The notes beneath the pieces are model-generated. The model did not search any database and was not told where the DNA came from. It saw only the letters and a program-made list of their open reading frames with translations. A program made the translations under genes and the position numbers. This document shows, piece by piece, positions 35,397-44,597 of a DNA stretch of 64,000 nucleotides (positions within the stretch are counted from its first letter, which is position 1; every line of letters begins with the position of its first letter). The stretch covers positions 1,178,001 through 1,242,000 of the forward strand of contig NZ_CP109137.1 in NCBI RefSeq assembly GCF_035918095.1, read 5' to 3'. This DNA is from Streptomyces sp. NBC_01750. GTDB taxonomy: Bacteria > Actinomycetota > Actinomycetes > Streptomycetales > Streptomycetaceae.

Positions 35397-36722
35397 TTAC
35401 TTGGCTGTGGCCGTGAGGTCGCCGCGGCGAGGCGAGGCGAACCGCTCGAGATCCTCGCGGGTGAGACCGGTGAGCCCGACGACCTCGGCGGTGTCCAGGG
35501 CTCCGCAGTCGATTCCGCGCAGCAGATAGCCGCTGAGTGCCTTGGCGGTGGCGGGCTCGTCCATGACATCGCCGCCCGAGTGGTTGGCGTACGCGGACAG
35601 CCGGGCGGCCGCCTGCTCGAAACCCTCGCGGTAGAAGGCGAAGACGGCGGCGTAGCGGGTCGGGAGGTGGCCCGGGTGCATGTCCCAGCCCTGGTAGTAG
35701 GCGCGGGCCAGCGCCCGGCGGGTGAGCCCGTAGTGCAGCCGCCAGGCGTCGTGCACCTTCTCGGTCGTACCGACCGGCAGCACGTTGGTGGAGCCGTCGG
35801 AGACGCGCACGCCGGTGCCCGCGGCCGCGACCTGCATGACGGCCTTGGCGTAGTCGGCGGCAGGGTGGTCGCTCGCCTGGTACGCGGCGCTGACGCCGAG
35901 GCAGGCGCTGTAGTCGAAGGTGCCGTAGTGCAGTCCCGTGGCCCGGCCCCGGGCGGCGTCGATCATCCGGGCCACGGCGGCAGTGCCGTCGGCGGCGAGG
36001 ATGGACTGGCTGGTCTCGATCTGGATCTCGAAGCCGATCCGGCCGGCCTCCAGGCCGCGAGCCTTCTCGAACTCCTCGACGAGCCGCACCATCGCGGTGA
36101 CCTGCTCGGTGTAGGTGACCTTGGGGAGCGTCAGGACGAGTCCGGCGGGCAGACCGCCGGACTCCATCAGCCCGGTGAGGAAGATGTCGAGGGTACGGAT
36201 GCCGCGGTCGCGTACGGCTGCTTCCATGCACTTCATGCGGATGCCCATGTAGGGGGCCGCGGCGCCTCCCCCGCTCTCCGGCCGGGAGGCACCCCGCGCG
36301 TACGCCTCATTGATCAGACGGGCGGCACGGGCCGCGTCGGCGTCCTCGTCGGCGTCGCCGCGGCCGCCGTAGCCGTCCTCGAAGTCGACGCGCAGGTCCT
36401 CGACGGGCTCGCGCTCCAGCTTGGCCCGTACGCGGTCGTACACCGGTGCCGCGAGCTCGTCACCGAGGCCGAGGACGGCGGCGAAGGACGCGGCGTCCGG
36501 GGCGTGCTCGTCGAGCGCCGCCAGCGCCCGGTCGCCCCAGGAGCGGATGGTGTCGGCGGCGAAGACGTCACCGGGTACGTAGACGGTGTGGACGGGCTGG
36601 CGGGTGCCGGGGTCTCCCGGGTATCGGCGGGCGAGTTCCTCGTCCACCGGCGCGAGGGAGGCGCTGATGCCCTCGCTGACCGCTCCGGCGAGGCTCGTTG
36701 CCACCTTCTCCTGCTGACCCAT
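35397..36722 (-). CDS. DUF6986 family protein, HpcH/HpaI-aldolase-like
   Basis: 441 residues. GGAGGG precedes the ATG by seven bases. The family resembles the aldolase/citrate-lyase TIM barrel: DLRVDFEDGYG (acidic metal-binding loop), LTLPKVTYTEQVTAMVRLVEEFE, IGFEIQIETSQSILAADGT and LHYGTFDYSACLG. The motif order (D-x-E-D-G, I-E-T, barrel C-terminal H-P-G-H) argues for a divalent-metal lyase on phosphoenolpyruvate- or acyl-CoA-type substrates. No function has been assigned to my knowledge. It is convergent with the LacI gene (17 bases). Confidence 0.8.
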   Translation of the reverse strand: MGQQEKVATSLAGAVSEGISASLAPVDEELARRYPGDPGTRQPVHTVYVPGDVFAADTIRSWGDRALAALDEHAPDAASFAAVLGLGDELAAPVYDRVRAKLEREPVEDLRVDFEDGYGGRGDADEDADAARAARLINEAYARGASRPESGGGAAAPYMGIRMKCMEAAVRDRGIRTLDIFLTGLMESGGLPAGLVLTLPKVTYTEQVTAMVRLVEEFEKARGLEAGRIGFEIQIETSQSILAADGTAAVARMIDAARGRATGLHYGTFDYSACLGVSAAYQASDHPAADYAKAVMQVAAAGTGVRVSDGSTNVLPVGTTEKVHDAWRLHYGLTRRALARAYYQGWDMHPGHLPTRYAAVFAFYREGFEQAAARLSAYANHSGGDVMDEPATAKALSGYLLRGIDCGALDTAEVVGLTGLTREDLERFASPRRGDLTATAK

Positions 36723-36876
36723 CCTGGACCCTCCGGTTTTCCGCTCCACGGAATCAACAATCCGTATGGCGAAGTTAATAGGCGGTCGCGACCTGCGTCA
36801 ATGGTCACCCGAAAGCGTGCGGGGCCGCGCGGTGGTGTTCACCGCACGGCCCCGGGCCGTAGAAGACTTCCGCAGG

Positions 36877-37839
<963 letters not shown>

Positions 37840-37894
37840 GGGATTGCTCTCCTGCGAATGCGAAGTATCTGGGGGCAGTTGGGGGCAGCGGGCC

Positions 37895-38680
37895 TTAGAT
37901 GAACTTCTGGCTCGCAAGGAACTCGGCCAGCTGCTTGCCGCCCTCGCCCTCGTCCTTGACGATCGTGCCGGCACTGCGGGCCGGACGCTCGGCGGCCGAG
38001 TCGACCGCGGTCCAGGCGCCCTCGAGGCCGACCTCGTCGGCCTCGATCTCGAGGTCCTCCAGGTCCAGCGACTCCACCGGCTTCTTCTTGGCGGCCATGA
38101 TGCCCTTGAAGGACGGGTAGCGGGCCTCGCCCGACTGGTCCGTCACCGAGACGACGGCAGGCAGCGACGCCTCGAGCTGCTCCGACGCGGTGTCGCCGTC
38201 ACGGCGGCCCTTGACGACGCCGTCCTCGACCGAGAGCTCGGAGAGCAGCGTGACCTGCGGAACGCCCAGGCGCTCGGCGAGGATCGCCGGGAGCACGCCC
38301 ATGGTGCCGTCGGTGGAGGCCATACCGGCGATGACCAGGTCGTAGCCGGTCTTCTCGATGGCCTTGGCGAGCACCAGCGAGGTGCCCATGACGTCGGTGC
38401 CGTGCAGATCGTCGTCCTCGACGTGGACGGCCTTGTCGGCGCCCATGGAGAGCGCCTTGCGCAGCGCGTCCTTGGCGTCCTCGGGGCCCACCGTCAGCAC
38501 GGTGATCTCCGCGTCGTCCGCCTCGTCGGCGATCTGCAGCGCCTGCTCGACCGCGTACTCGTCGAGCTCCGACAGCAGGCCGTCGACGTCTTCGCGGTCG
38601 ACAGTCAGGTCATCGGCGAAGTGCCGGTCGCCGGTGGCGTCGGGCACGTACTTCACACAGACAACGATCCTCAAGCTCAC
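37895..38680 (-). CDS. etfB: Electron transfer flavoprotein beta subunit
   Basis: 261 residues, normal length. MSLRIVVCVKYVPDA opens the nucleotide-binding fold, and SMGADKAVHVEDDDLHGTDVMGTSLVLAKAIEKTGYDLVIAGMASTDGTMGVLPAILAERLGVPQVT is the AMP/recognition region. First gene of the etfBA operon; no dehydrogenase gene is linked. Confidence 0.97.
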   Translation of the reverse strand: MSLRIVVCVKYVPDATGDRHFADDLTVDREDVDGLLSELDEYAVEQALQIADEADDAEITVLTVGPEDAKDALRKALSMGADKAVHVEDDDLHGTDVMGTSLVLAKAIEKTGYDLVIAGMASTDGTMGVLPAILAERLGVPQVTLLSELSVEDGVVKGRRDGDTASEQLEASLPAVVSVTDQSGEARYPSFKGIMAAKKKPVESLDLEDLEIEADEVGLEGAWTAVDSAAERPARSAGTIVKDEGEGGKQLAEFLASQKFI

Positions 38681-38879
38681 GCCGGCTCTCCTACTGCATC
38701 GTCTCTATTGAGCTGCCTTCTGCTGGCAGCATAGGCGCCTTACTGGGCGGATCCCGGTCGGGGCGGCCTGCGCTCCGAACGAAGTATTACTCGTCAGTAC
38801 ACCCAGCTCCTTCCCCATATGCAAGCGCTTAGGTCTGTGACCTTGCCAACGCTCCGTAACCGGCGGCTTGCGGGAACTC

Positions 38880-39386
38880 TCAGTCCCGCAGAGCGTTGAA
38901 GCGCCCCTGGTGGTAGAGCAGCGGACGGCCGGCCCCCGCGGGGTCTCCGACGACGGCCTCGGCGATCACGATGCGGTGGTCCCCCGCCTGGACGCGGCCG
39001 ACGACACGGCACACCAGCCAGGCCAGTACGCCGTCGAGGACCGGGACGCCCTCTGGACCGGTGCTCCACCGGGTGGGCTGCGCGAAACGGTCGGCGCCCC
39101 TGCGCGCGAAGGTCGCGGCCAGCTCCTGCTGGTGCTCGCCGAGTATGTGCACGCCGACGTGCTCGGCCCTGGCTATGACCGGCCAGCTGGACGAGGACGT
39201 ACCCACGCCGAACGAGATCAAGGGCGGTTCGGCGGCTACGGAGTTGAGGGAGGTGGCGGTGAATCCGACGGGGTTGTCGCCCTGGGCGGTGATCACCGCG
39301 ACGCCCGCGGCGTGCTGCCGGAAGACGGAGCGGAGCAGGTCGGGGGAGGCCAGCTGAGCGGTGCCGAGATCGGGCGAAGCCGTCAT
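38880..39386 (-). CDS. Flavin reductase family protein (FMN-binding split barrel)
   Basis: 168 residues from the ATG with AAGGAC about eight bases upstream. LLRSVFRQHAAGVAVITAQGDNPVGFTATSLNSVAAEPPLISFGVG and FARRGADRFAQPTRWSTGPEGVPVLDGVLAWLVCRVVGRVQAGDHRIVIAEAV are the diagnostic core of HpaC-like flavin reductases, which supply FMNH2/FADH2 to two-component monooxygenases. No oxygenase is adjacent. The AT-rich 199-base gap on its 3' side (38681-38879, upstream of etfB) holds only the etfB promoter region. Confidence 0.93.
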   Translation of the reverse strand: MTASPDLGTAQLASPDLLRSVFRQHAAGVAVITAQGDNPVGFTATSLNSVAAEPPLISFGVGTSSSSWPVIARAEHVGVHILGEHQQELAATFARRGADRFAQPTRWSTGPEGVPVLDGVLAWLVCRVVGRVQAGDHRIVIAEAVVGDPAGAGRPLLYHQGRFNALRD

Positions 39387-39585
39387 GGAGTTGTCCTTCT
39401 GCGGTGGATACGAACGGGGCGGCCGTGGCTGCTCAGAAAGCCGGACAGCGCGCACTCGCGTTTCGGACGAGGTCCACATGGGGCCGCCCGTGGAGAAGGA
39501 GGTCTTGAGGCACAGCGTCAGCGTGACGATTGATGGCAGGCGCAGTCAAGCGTGTCCCAGGATGTGCGACACGGGTCACGGGACG

Positions 39586-39999
39586 TCACACCGCCTGTCC
39601 GAGCGCGGCGATCACATCCGCCTTGCGGGGCTGGCCCGAGGCCCTGGTGACGATGCGGCCGCTCGCGTCGAGCACCAGCACGGTGGGTGTCTTGAGGATG
39701 TTCAGGTCACGGACCAGAGCGAGCCGCTCCTCCGCGTCGATCTCCACATGCGACACGCCGTCAATCATGTCCGAGACTTCGGCGAGAGTGCGCCGGGTCG
39801 CCCGGCACGGCGCGCAGAACGCGCTGGAGAACTGGACAAGCGTCGCCCGCCGGCCCAGCTCCACGCCCAACTCGGCCGCACCGAGCCGTCTCCCCGCGTC
39901 CCGACCGCGCACCTTCAGCCTCCCGCTGCTCCGCTGCCGCCAGAGCCCAAAGGCGCTCGCCGCCGCGAGCACCACCGCACACACCACGAGTCCCGTCAT
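39586..39999 (-). CDS. Thioredoxin-like protein with membrane anchor
   Basis: 137 residues. One N-terminal membrane helix (LVVCAVVLAAASAFGLW) followed by a thioredoxin domain with active site FCAPC (Cys 62 and 65) and a cis-proline KTPTVLVLD. The CAPC site and membrane anchor suggest a dedicated redox partner rather than bulk thioredoxin. It is divergent from DUF4395 across 75 bases. Upstream of the flavin reductase start the 199-base gap 39387-39585 contains no gene. Confidence 0.9.
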   Translation of the reverse strand: MTGLVVCAVVLAAASAFGLWRQRSSGRLKVRGRDAGRRLGAAELGVELGRRATLVQFSSAFCAPCRATRRTLAEVSDMIDGVSHVEIDAEERLALVRDLNILKTPTVLVLDASGRIVTRASGQPRKADVIAALGQAV

Positions 40000-40074
40000 C
40001 CACGAATACAGCGTTCACAGGACCGCAAAGATTCCCGGTCCCGCACGCGGATCTTCTGCGCGATGCTGTCGGGC

Positions 40075-40491
40075 ATGGACATCGACGCAAGGGGCCCCCG
40101 CTTCGGAGCCGCCGTCACCACGCTCGTACTCGCCGCGGTTCTCGTCACGGGCAGCGGCTTCCCGCTCGCCTGGCAGGCCCTCTGCTTCGCCGCGGGAGCA
40201 GTGTTCGGCGTACCGCGTTCTCCGTACGGATGGCTTTTCCGCACCGCGGTACGGCCGCGCGTCGGGCCGCCGGCCGAGTTCGAGTCGCCGGCTCCGCCGC
40301 GCTTCGCGCAGGCCGTTGGCCTGGCGTTCGCCCTGCTCGGACTGGGCGGCTATTTCTGGGGGCCGTCGTGGCTCGCTCTCACCGCCACCGGATGCGCCCT
40401 GGCCGCCGCGTTCCTCAACGCCGTATTCGGGTACTGCTTGGGGTGCGAGCTGTACCCGCTCTTCCGCCGCGCCACCACGGCCCGTTCATGA
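40075..40491 (+). CDS. DUF4395 integral membrane protein
   Basis: 138 residues, about four helices. MDIDARGPRFGAAVTTLVLA and the C-terminal FLNAVFGYCLGCELYPLFRR, with its conserved Cys-x-x-Cys, are typical of DUF4395. The family is often linked to thioredoxin and sulfurtransferase genes, and a membrane redox or sulfur role is plausible. An ATG twelve bases upstream is the alternative start. No ribosome site precedes either, so leaderless translation is likely. Confidence 0.85.
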   Translation: MDIDARGPRFGAAVTTLVLAAVLVTGSGFPLAWQALCFAAGAVFGVPRSPYGWLFRTAVRPRVGPPAEFESPAPPRFAQAVGLAFALLGLGGYFWGPSWLALTATGCALAAAFLNAVFGYCLGCELYPLFRRATTARS

Positions 40492-40652
40492 CGGGACAGG
40501 TAAACACGTGACAAGAATCTCGCCCGCCCGAGCCGCCAGGGCTGGTCAGTACGCCGCGCATGGGGCACGATCTGCCCAATGCCGAAAACCTACGGCTGCG
40601 TAACTTCCGCCGGGAGAACCCTCCCCGGGCACAACAGAAGGGCCTTCTCCAG

Positions 40653-41375
40653 ATGGCAGAGATCGTCTATCGGCCGGTCATCGGCGCCGCTCGAACCCTG
40701 TTCAAGGCGCTGGACCTGAAGATCGACACTCAGGGTTCGGAGAACATCCCACGCTCGGGCGGCGCTGTGCTCGTCAGCAATCACATCAGCTACCTGGACT
40801 TCATCTTCACCGGACTCGCGGCGCTCCCCCAGAAGCGCCTGGTGCGCTTCATGGCGAAGGAATCCGTCTTCCGGCACAAGATCTCCGGCCCGCTGATGCG
40901 CGGAATGAAGCACATCCCGGTGGACCGCACGCAGGGTGAGACGGCGTACGCGCACGCGCTCGACTCGCTGCGCTCGGGCCAGATCATCGGCGTCTTCCCG
41001 GAGGCGACGATCTCGCAGTCGTTCACACTCAAGAGCTTCAAGTCTGGTGCGGCACGACTGGCCCAGGAGGCCGGCGTACCGCTGATCCCGATGGCTCTGT
41101 GGGGCACCCAGCGGATCTGGACCAAGGGCCGGCCGCGCAACTTCAGGCGCAGCCACATCCCCATCACCATCCGCGTCGGCGAGCCGGTCGAGGCCCCCGC
41201 CGACCAGTACGCGGGCGCGATCACCCGGCGGCTGCGCGAGCGCTGCCAGGAGCTGCTGGAAGCGGCCCAGCGCGCCTATCCCGTACGCCCCAAGGACGCG
41301 AGCGACACCTGGTGGGTGCCCGCGCACCTCGGGGGTACGGCGCCGACTCCGGCAGAGGTCCGCGAGGCGGGCTGA
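40653..41375 (+). CDS. 1-acyl-sn-glycerol-3-phosphate acyltransferase (PlsC-like)
   Basis: 240 residues. Catalytic motif NHISYLDFIF (H-x4-D), substrate motif GVFPEATIS and the third block PLIPMALWGTQ are in place. Acyltransferases of this length acylate lysophosphatidic acid or a related lysophospholipid at the membrane. The protein begins at MAEIVYRPVIGAA, with AGAAGGG eleven bases upstream. The last base of the gene lies three bases from the convergent B3/4 gene. Confidence 0.93.
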   Translation: MAEIVYRPVIGAARTLFKALDLKIDTQGSENIPRSGGAVLVSNHISYLDFIFTGLAALPQKRLVRFMAKESVFRHKISGPLMRGMKHIPVDRTQGETAYAHALDSLRSGQIIGVFPEATISQSFTLKSFKSGAARLAQEAGVPLIPMALWGTQRIWTKGRPRNFRRSHIPITIRVGEPVEAPADQYAGAITRRLRERCQELLEAAQRAYPVRPKDASDTWWVPAHLGGTAPTPAEVREAG

Positions 41376-41378
41376 AAC

Positions 41379-42080
41379 TCACGAGCCGTTACTGGGGCGG
41401 CAGACACTGATCCGCGCCCCGGGGCTCAACTTCTCCAGCGACTCGGCGAGTTCGGCGGCTGCGGCCTCGAGCTCGCCGTTCGTCATCGGGGCCATGCCCT
41501 CGAGCAGGAAGAGCGCGTTCACCGACTCCTCGGTGAGCCGGGTGCGTACGCCCTGGCGCCAGTTCCAGCGCCGGCAGGTGACGCCTTCGTCGTCGCACCA
41601 GATCACCTCGCCGGGCTCGGGACGCTCGACCGTCTCCTCGCCCCCTGCGACGGTGCCGAACGGCTCCTCGCCCGTGGCCCGTACGAGCCGCATTCCGCCC
41701 TGGATGTGGTCGGTGTCCTCGCCACCGACCGGGATCAGATGGGCCACGCTGATCGCGTTGTAGAGATCGACCAGCCGGTTGATGCGCGGCAGCCCGCCGT
41801 CGGCGAGCGCCCGCCTGGCCAGCGCCTCGGCGGAATTGCGCGTACGGGACGGCTTGGCGCCGAAGGCGGAGTACGCCGCGCGCCAGGCCACCATGTGCGG
41901 GTCCTCGTGCGGGGCGCGCCCGTCCAGGCGTTCGGCGAGCCTGCGCGCGGCATCGTCCAACAGGGCCGAACTGTCGGCGTTGCTCTCCCCGTTGACCAGG
42001 CCGCGCGCCTCGACGGCTAGATGGGTGAAGCCGGGCGCGAGGTCCCGGACCTCGTCGGAGACGGTGAGCGTGAGCGTCAT
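41379..42080 (-). CDS. B3/B4 tRNA-binding-domain protein (phenylalanyl-tRNA synthetase-type domain)
   Basis: 233 residues. GLVNGESNADSSALLDDAARRLAERL, then WRAAYSAFGAKPSRTRNSAEALARRAL and RINRLVDLYNAISVAHLIPVGGEDTDHIQGGMRLVRATGEEPF define the B3/4 domain known from PheRS beta as editing/binding domain. Stand-alone copies are thought to clear mischarged tRNA or bind amino acids; role unproven. It follows the transglutaminase-like gene by 13 bases. Confidence 0.9.
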   Translation of the reverse strand: MTLTLTVSDEVRDLAPGFTHLAVEARGLVNGESNADSSALLDDAARRLAERLDGRAPHEDPHMVAWRAAYSAFGAKPSRTRNSAEALARRALADGGLPRINRLVDLYNAISVAHLIPVGGEDTDHIQGGMRLVRATGEEPFGTVAGGEETVERPEPGEVIWCDDEGVTCRRWNWRQGVRTRLTEESVNALFLLEGMAPMTNGELEAAAAELAESLEKLSPGARISVCRPSNGS

Positions 42081-42093
42081 GGTTCTTCGTGCC

Positions 42094-42672
42094 TCACAGT
42101 TCGGCCGGGTACAGGGTCCAGAGAGTCTCCTGGTCGGGCGCCGCCCTGAGGGCGGCGAGCACGGCCGGATGAGGTACATCATAGAGCACTGGATAGTCCA
42201 TTCCATTGGACTCCTGGCGTATATCGAAAGCGAGGCGCTCCTTCACCAGCGAGAACTGCGCATCGATCCCGGGCCTGTTGCCACGCGGATCCAGCCGCGC
42301 CCACTCCTCCCTGCCCGGAAGCTTCAGCGCGACCAGGCCATGGACGACGTTCAGACGCTGGTAGCAGAAAGCCGCGGGGATTGATCCGGCGCGCAGCAGG
42401 GCGACGAGCGCATGGGCCTTGGCGCAGCAGATACCGGTGCGCTGCGCGAGAACGTCGGAAGCGCGCCACGGGACCCGTACATCCCCCGTGTCGCTGGAGT
42501 GCGGGATGGTGTCGCGCACGAATTCAAAGGCCGCTTTGGCGTATGTGTATGCATCGCGACTGTCGCGGCGGAGACGGGCGGCCGTCTCCCGCACCAGCGG
42601 GTGCTTGTGGTCGACGACCTCGTCGGCGACGAGATACGCGGACAGTTCAGGGTTCTGCTGAATCAGCTCCAT
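42094..42672 (-). CDS. Transglutaminase-like superfamily protein
   Basis: 192 residues. The catalytic triad region RTGICCAKAHALVALLRAGSIPAAFCYQRL (Cys), VVHGLVAL (His) and LDPRGNRPG (Asp) is intact. Such cytoplasmic cysteine peptidase folds hydrolyse amide bonds. The gene is in an operon with B3/4; the hairpin between it and the upstream threonine-aldolase gene isolates it transcriptionally. Confidence 0.9.
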   Translation of the reverse strand: MELIQQNPELSAYLVADEVVDHKHPLVRETAARLRRDSRDAYTYAKAAFEFVRDTIPHSSDTGDVRVPWRASDVLAQRTGICCAKAHALVALLRAGSIPAAFCYQRLNVVHGLVALKLPGREEWARLDPRGNRPGIDAQFSLVKERLAFDIRQESNGMDYPVLYDVPHPAVLAALRAAPDQETLWTLYPAEL

Positions 42673-42689
42673 GCCCGCCGACCCTAAGG

Positions 42690-42731
42690 ATGCGGCCGGT
42701 CAGAAGTCAATCAACTTCCGATCGGCCGCAT
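42690..42731 (-). terminator. Hairpin after threonine-aldolase operon
   Basis: ATGCGGCCG (42690-42698) pairs with CGGCCGCAT (42723-42731); within the loop GAAGT (42703-42707) pairs with ACTTC (42714-42718), giving a stacked two-part stem. Lies between the threonine-aldolase stop and the start of the transglutaminase gene. Confidence 0.75.
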
Positions 42732-42748
42732 ACCTATGCAGAGAGAAG

Positions 42749-43819
42749 CTACTTCGCCATCTCTTCCTTCAGCGCCTGGACGAAGGCGTCGACATCGTCC
42801 TCGGTGGTGTCGAAGGAGCACATCCAGCGAACGTCGCCCGCCGCCTCGTCCCAGAAGTAGAAGCGGAAACGCTTCTGCAGACGCTCGCTCACATCGTGCG
42901 GGAGGCGCGCGAAGACGGCGTTGGCCTGGACGGGGTGAAGGATCTCCACACCGTCGACCGCGCGTACGCCCTGGGCGAGACGCTGGGCCATGGCATTCGA
43001 GTGCCGGGCATTGCGCAGCCACAGATCGCGCGCCAGCAGCGCCTCCAACTGCACAGATACGAAACGCATCTTGGAGGCGAGCTGCATCGACAGCTTGCGC
43101 AGATGCTTCATGTGGCTGACGGCGTCCGGGTTGAGGACGATGACGGCCTCGCCGAAGAGCATGCCGTTCTTGGTGCCGCCGAAGGAGAGGACATCGACGC
43201 CGACGGCGTTGGTGAACGTCCGCATCGGGACGTTCAGCGACGCGGCGGCGTTGGATATCCGGGCCCCGTCGAGATGGACCTTCATCCCCCGCTCGTGCGC
43301 GTGCTCGCAGATGGCGCGGATCTCGTCGGGCGTGTAGACCGTGCCCAGCTCGGTGTTCTGGGTGATCGAGACGACCTGCGGCATCGCCCGGTGCTCGTCG
43401 TCCCAGCCGAACGCCTGGCGGTCGATGAGCTCGGGCGTCAGCTTGCCGTCCGGAGTCGGTACGGTCAGCAGCTTCAGCCCGCCCATCCGCTCCGGCGCGC
43501 CACCCTCGTCGACGTTGATGTGCGCGGACTCGGCGCAGATCACGGCGCCCCAGCGGTCGGTGAGCGCCTGGAGGGCCGTCACATTGGCGCCGGTGCCGTT
43601 GAAGACCGGGAAGGCTTCCGCCGTCGGGCCGAAGTGGCTGTGCATGATCCGCTGGAGGTGCTCGGTGTACTCGTCCTCGCCGTAGGCGATCTGGTGACCG
43701 CCGTTGGCGACCGAGAGCGCCGCGAGCACCTCGGGGTGAGCGCCCGCGTAATTGTCGCTCGCGAAGCCCCTTACGGACGGATCGTGGTGGCGCCGGGCAT
43801 CGGTCTTCGGCGATGTCAC
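42749..43819 (-). CDS. Low-specificity L-threonine aldolase family (PLP)
   Basis: 356 residues. The PLP lysine is in VDVLSFGGTKNGML, with FASDNYAGAHPEVLAAL at the N-terminus and VHLDGARISNAAASL as the PLP-Asp block. It cleaves L-threonine or related beta-hydroxy amino acids to glycine and aldehyde. GTG at 43819 overlaps the SDR stop codon (GTGA), the natural coupled start; the alternative six codons upstream (43837) has no ribosome site. Third gene of a DUF6421-SDR-aldolase operon. Confidence 0.93.
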   Translation of the reverse strand: MTSPKTDARRHHDPSVRGFASDNYAGAHPEVLAALSVANGGHQIAYGEDEYTEHLQRIMHSHFGPTAEAFPVFNGTGANVTALQALTDRWGAVICAESAHINVDEGGAPERMGGLKLLTVPTPDGKLTPELIDRQAFGWDDEHRAMPQVVSITQNTELGTVYTPDEIRAICEHAHERGMKVHLDGARISNAAASLNVPMRTFTNAVGVDVLSFGGTKNGMLFGEAVIVLNPDAVSHMKHLRKLSMQLASKMRFVSVQLEALLARDLWLRNARHSNAMAQRLAQGVRAVDGVEILHPVQANAVFARLPHDVSERLQKRFRFYFWDEAAGDVRWMCSFDTTEDDVDAFVQALKEEMAK

Positions 43820-44571
43820 GGCTTGGGGGTCAGCCACAGGCGCTGTCCATTCGCTTCCTGGGCGGGCCGGTCCCAGACTCCGGTGATGGCTTCGGCCAGT
43901 TCCGTCACGTCCGTGAAGCCCGCGAATTTCGCATTCGGGCGCTCGGCACGCATGGCGTCGTGCACGAGAGCCTTGACCACCAGGATGGCAGCCGCGGCCT
44001 TCGGCCCCTCCTCGCCCCCCGCCTTGCGGAAGGAGTCGGCGAGCGCGAGCGTCCAGGCCTCGGCCGCGGCCTTGGCGGCGGCGTACGCGGCATTGCCCGC
44101 GGTCGGGTTGCTGGCGCCGGCCGCGCTGATCAGCAGGTAGCGGCCGCGGTCGCTGCGCAGCAACCCGTCGTGGAAGGCGAGCGAGGTGTGCTGGACGGTA
44201 CGGATCAGCAGCTTCTCGAGAAGCTGCCAGTCGGCAAGCTCGGTCTCGGGGAAGGAGGCGCTACCACGCCAGCCCCCGACGAGGTGGACCAGGCCGTCGA
44301 TCCGGCCGAACTCCTTCTCGGTCCTGTCCGCCCACTCCCGTGTGGCTTTCAGGTCGAGGAGATCGACGGTGTCCCCGGTGACGGTCGCACCGCCGTGCGC
44401 GTACCGGGCGGCGTCGACCGCCTCGGCGAGACGCGCGGCGTCGGCGTCGGAGGCGACGACTGTCGCACCGGCCTCCGCCAGGCGCAGCAGGGTGGCCCGG
44501 CCGGCCGGGCCCGCGGCTCCGGCCACCGCGACCACGGCGCCCTCCAGCGAACCGTTGCCGTTTGTCTTCAT
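43816..44571 (-). CDS. Short-chain dehydrogenase/reductase
   Basis: 251 residues. GGAGGAGG ends about eight bases before this ATG; the frame ten codons longer overlaps the previous gene. Motifs: GAAGPAGRATLLRLAEAG (cofactor-binding glycines; GAAGPAG replaces the usual TGxxxGxG), LVHLVGGW and AGNAAYAAAKAAAEAWTLALAD (Y-x-x-x-K intact). The odd cofactor loop makes cofactor preference uncertain. Middle gene of a three-gene unit. Confidence 0.9.
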   Translation of the reverse strand: MKTNGNGSLEGAVVAVAGAAGPAGRATLLRLAEAGATVVASDADAARLAEAVDAARYAHGGATVTGDTVDLLDLKATREWADRTEKEFGRIDGLVHLVGGWRGSASFPETELADWQLLEKLLIRTVQHTSLAFHDGLLRSDRGRYLLISAAGASNPTAGNAAYAAAKAAAEAWTLALADSFRKAGGEEGPKAAAAILVVKALVHDAMRAERPNAKFAGFTDVTELAEAITGVWDRPAQEANGQRLWLTPKP

Positions 44572-44597
44572 GATCGTCGCCTCCTCCGCGCCCGCGC

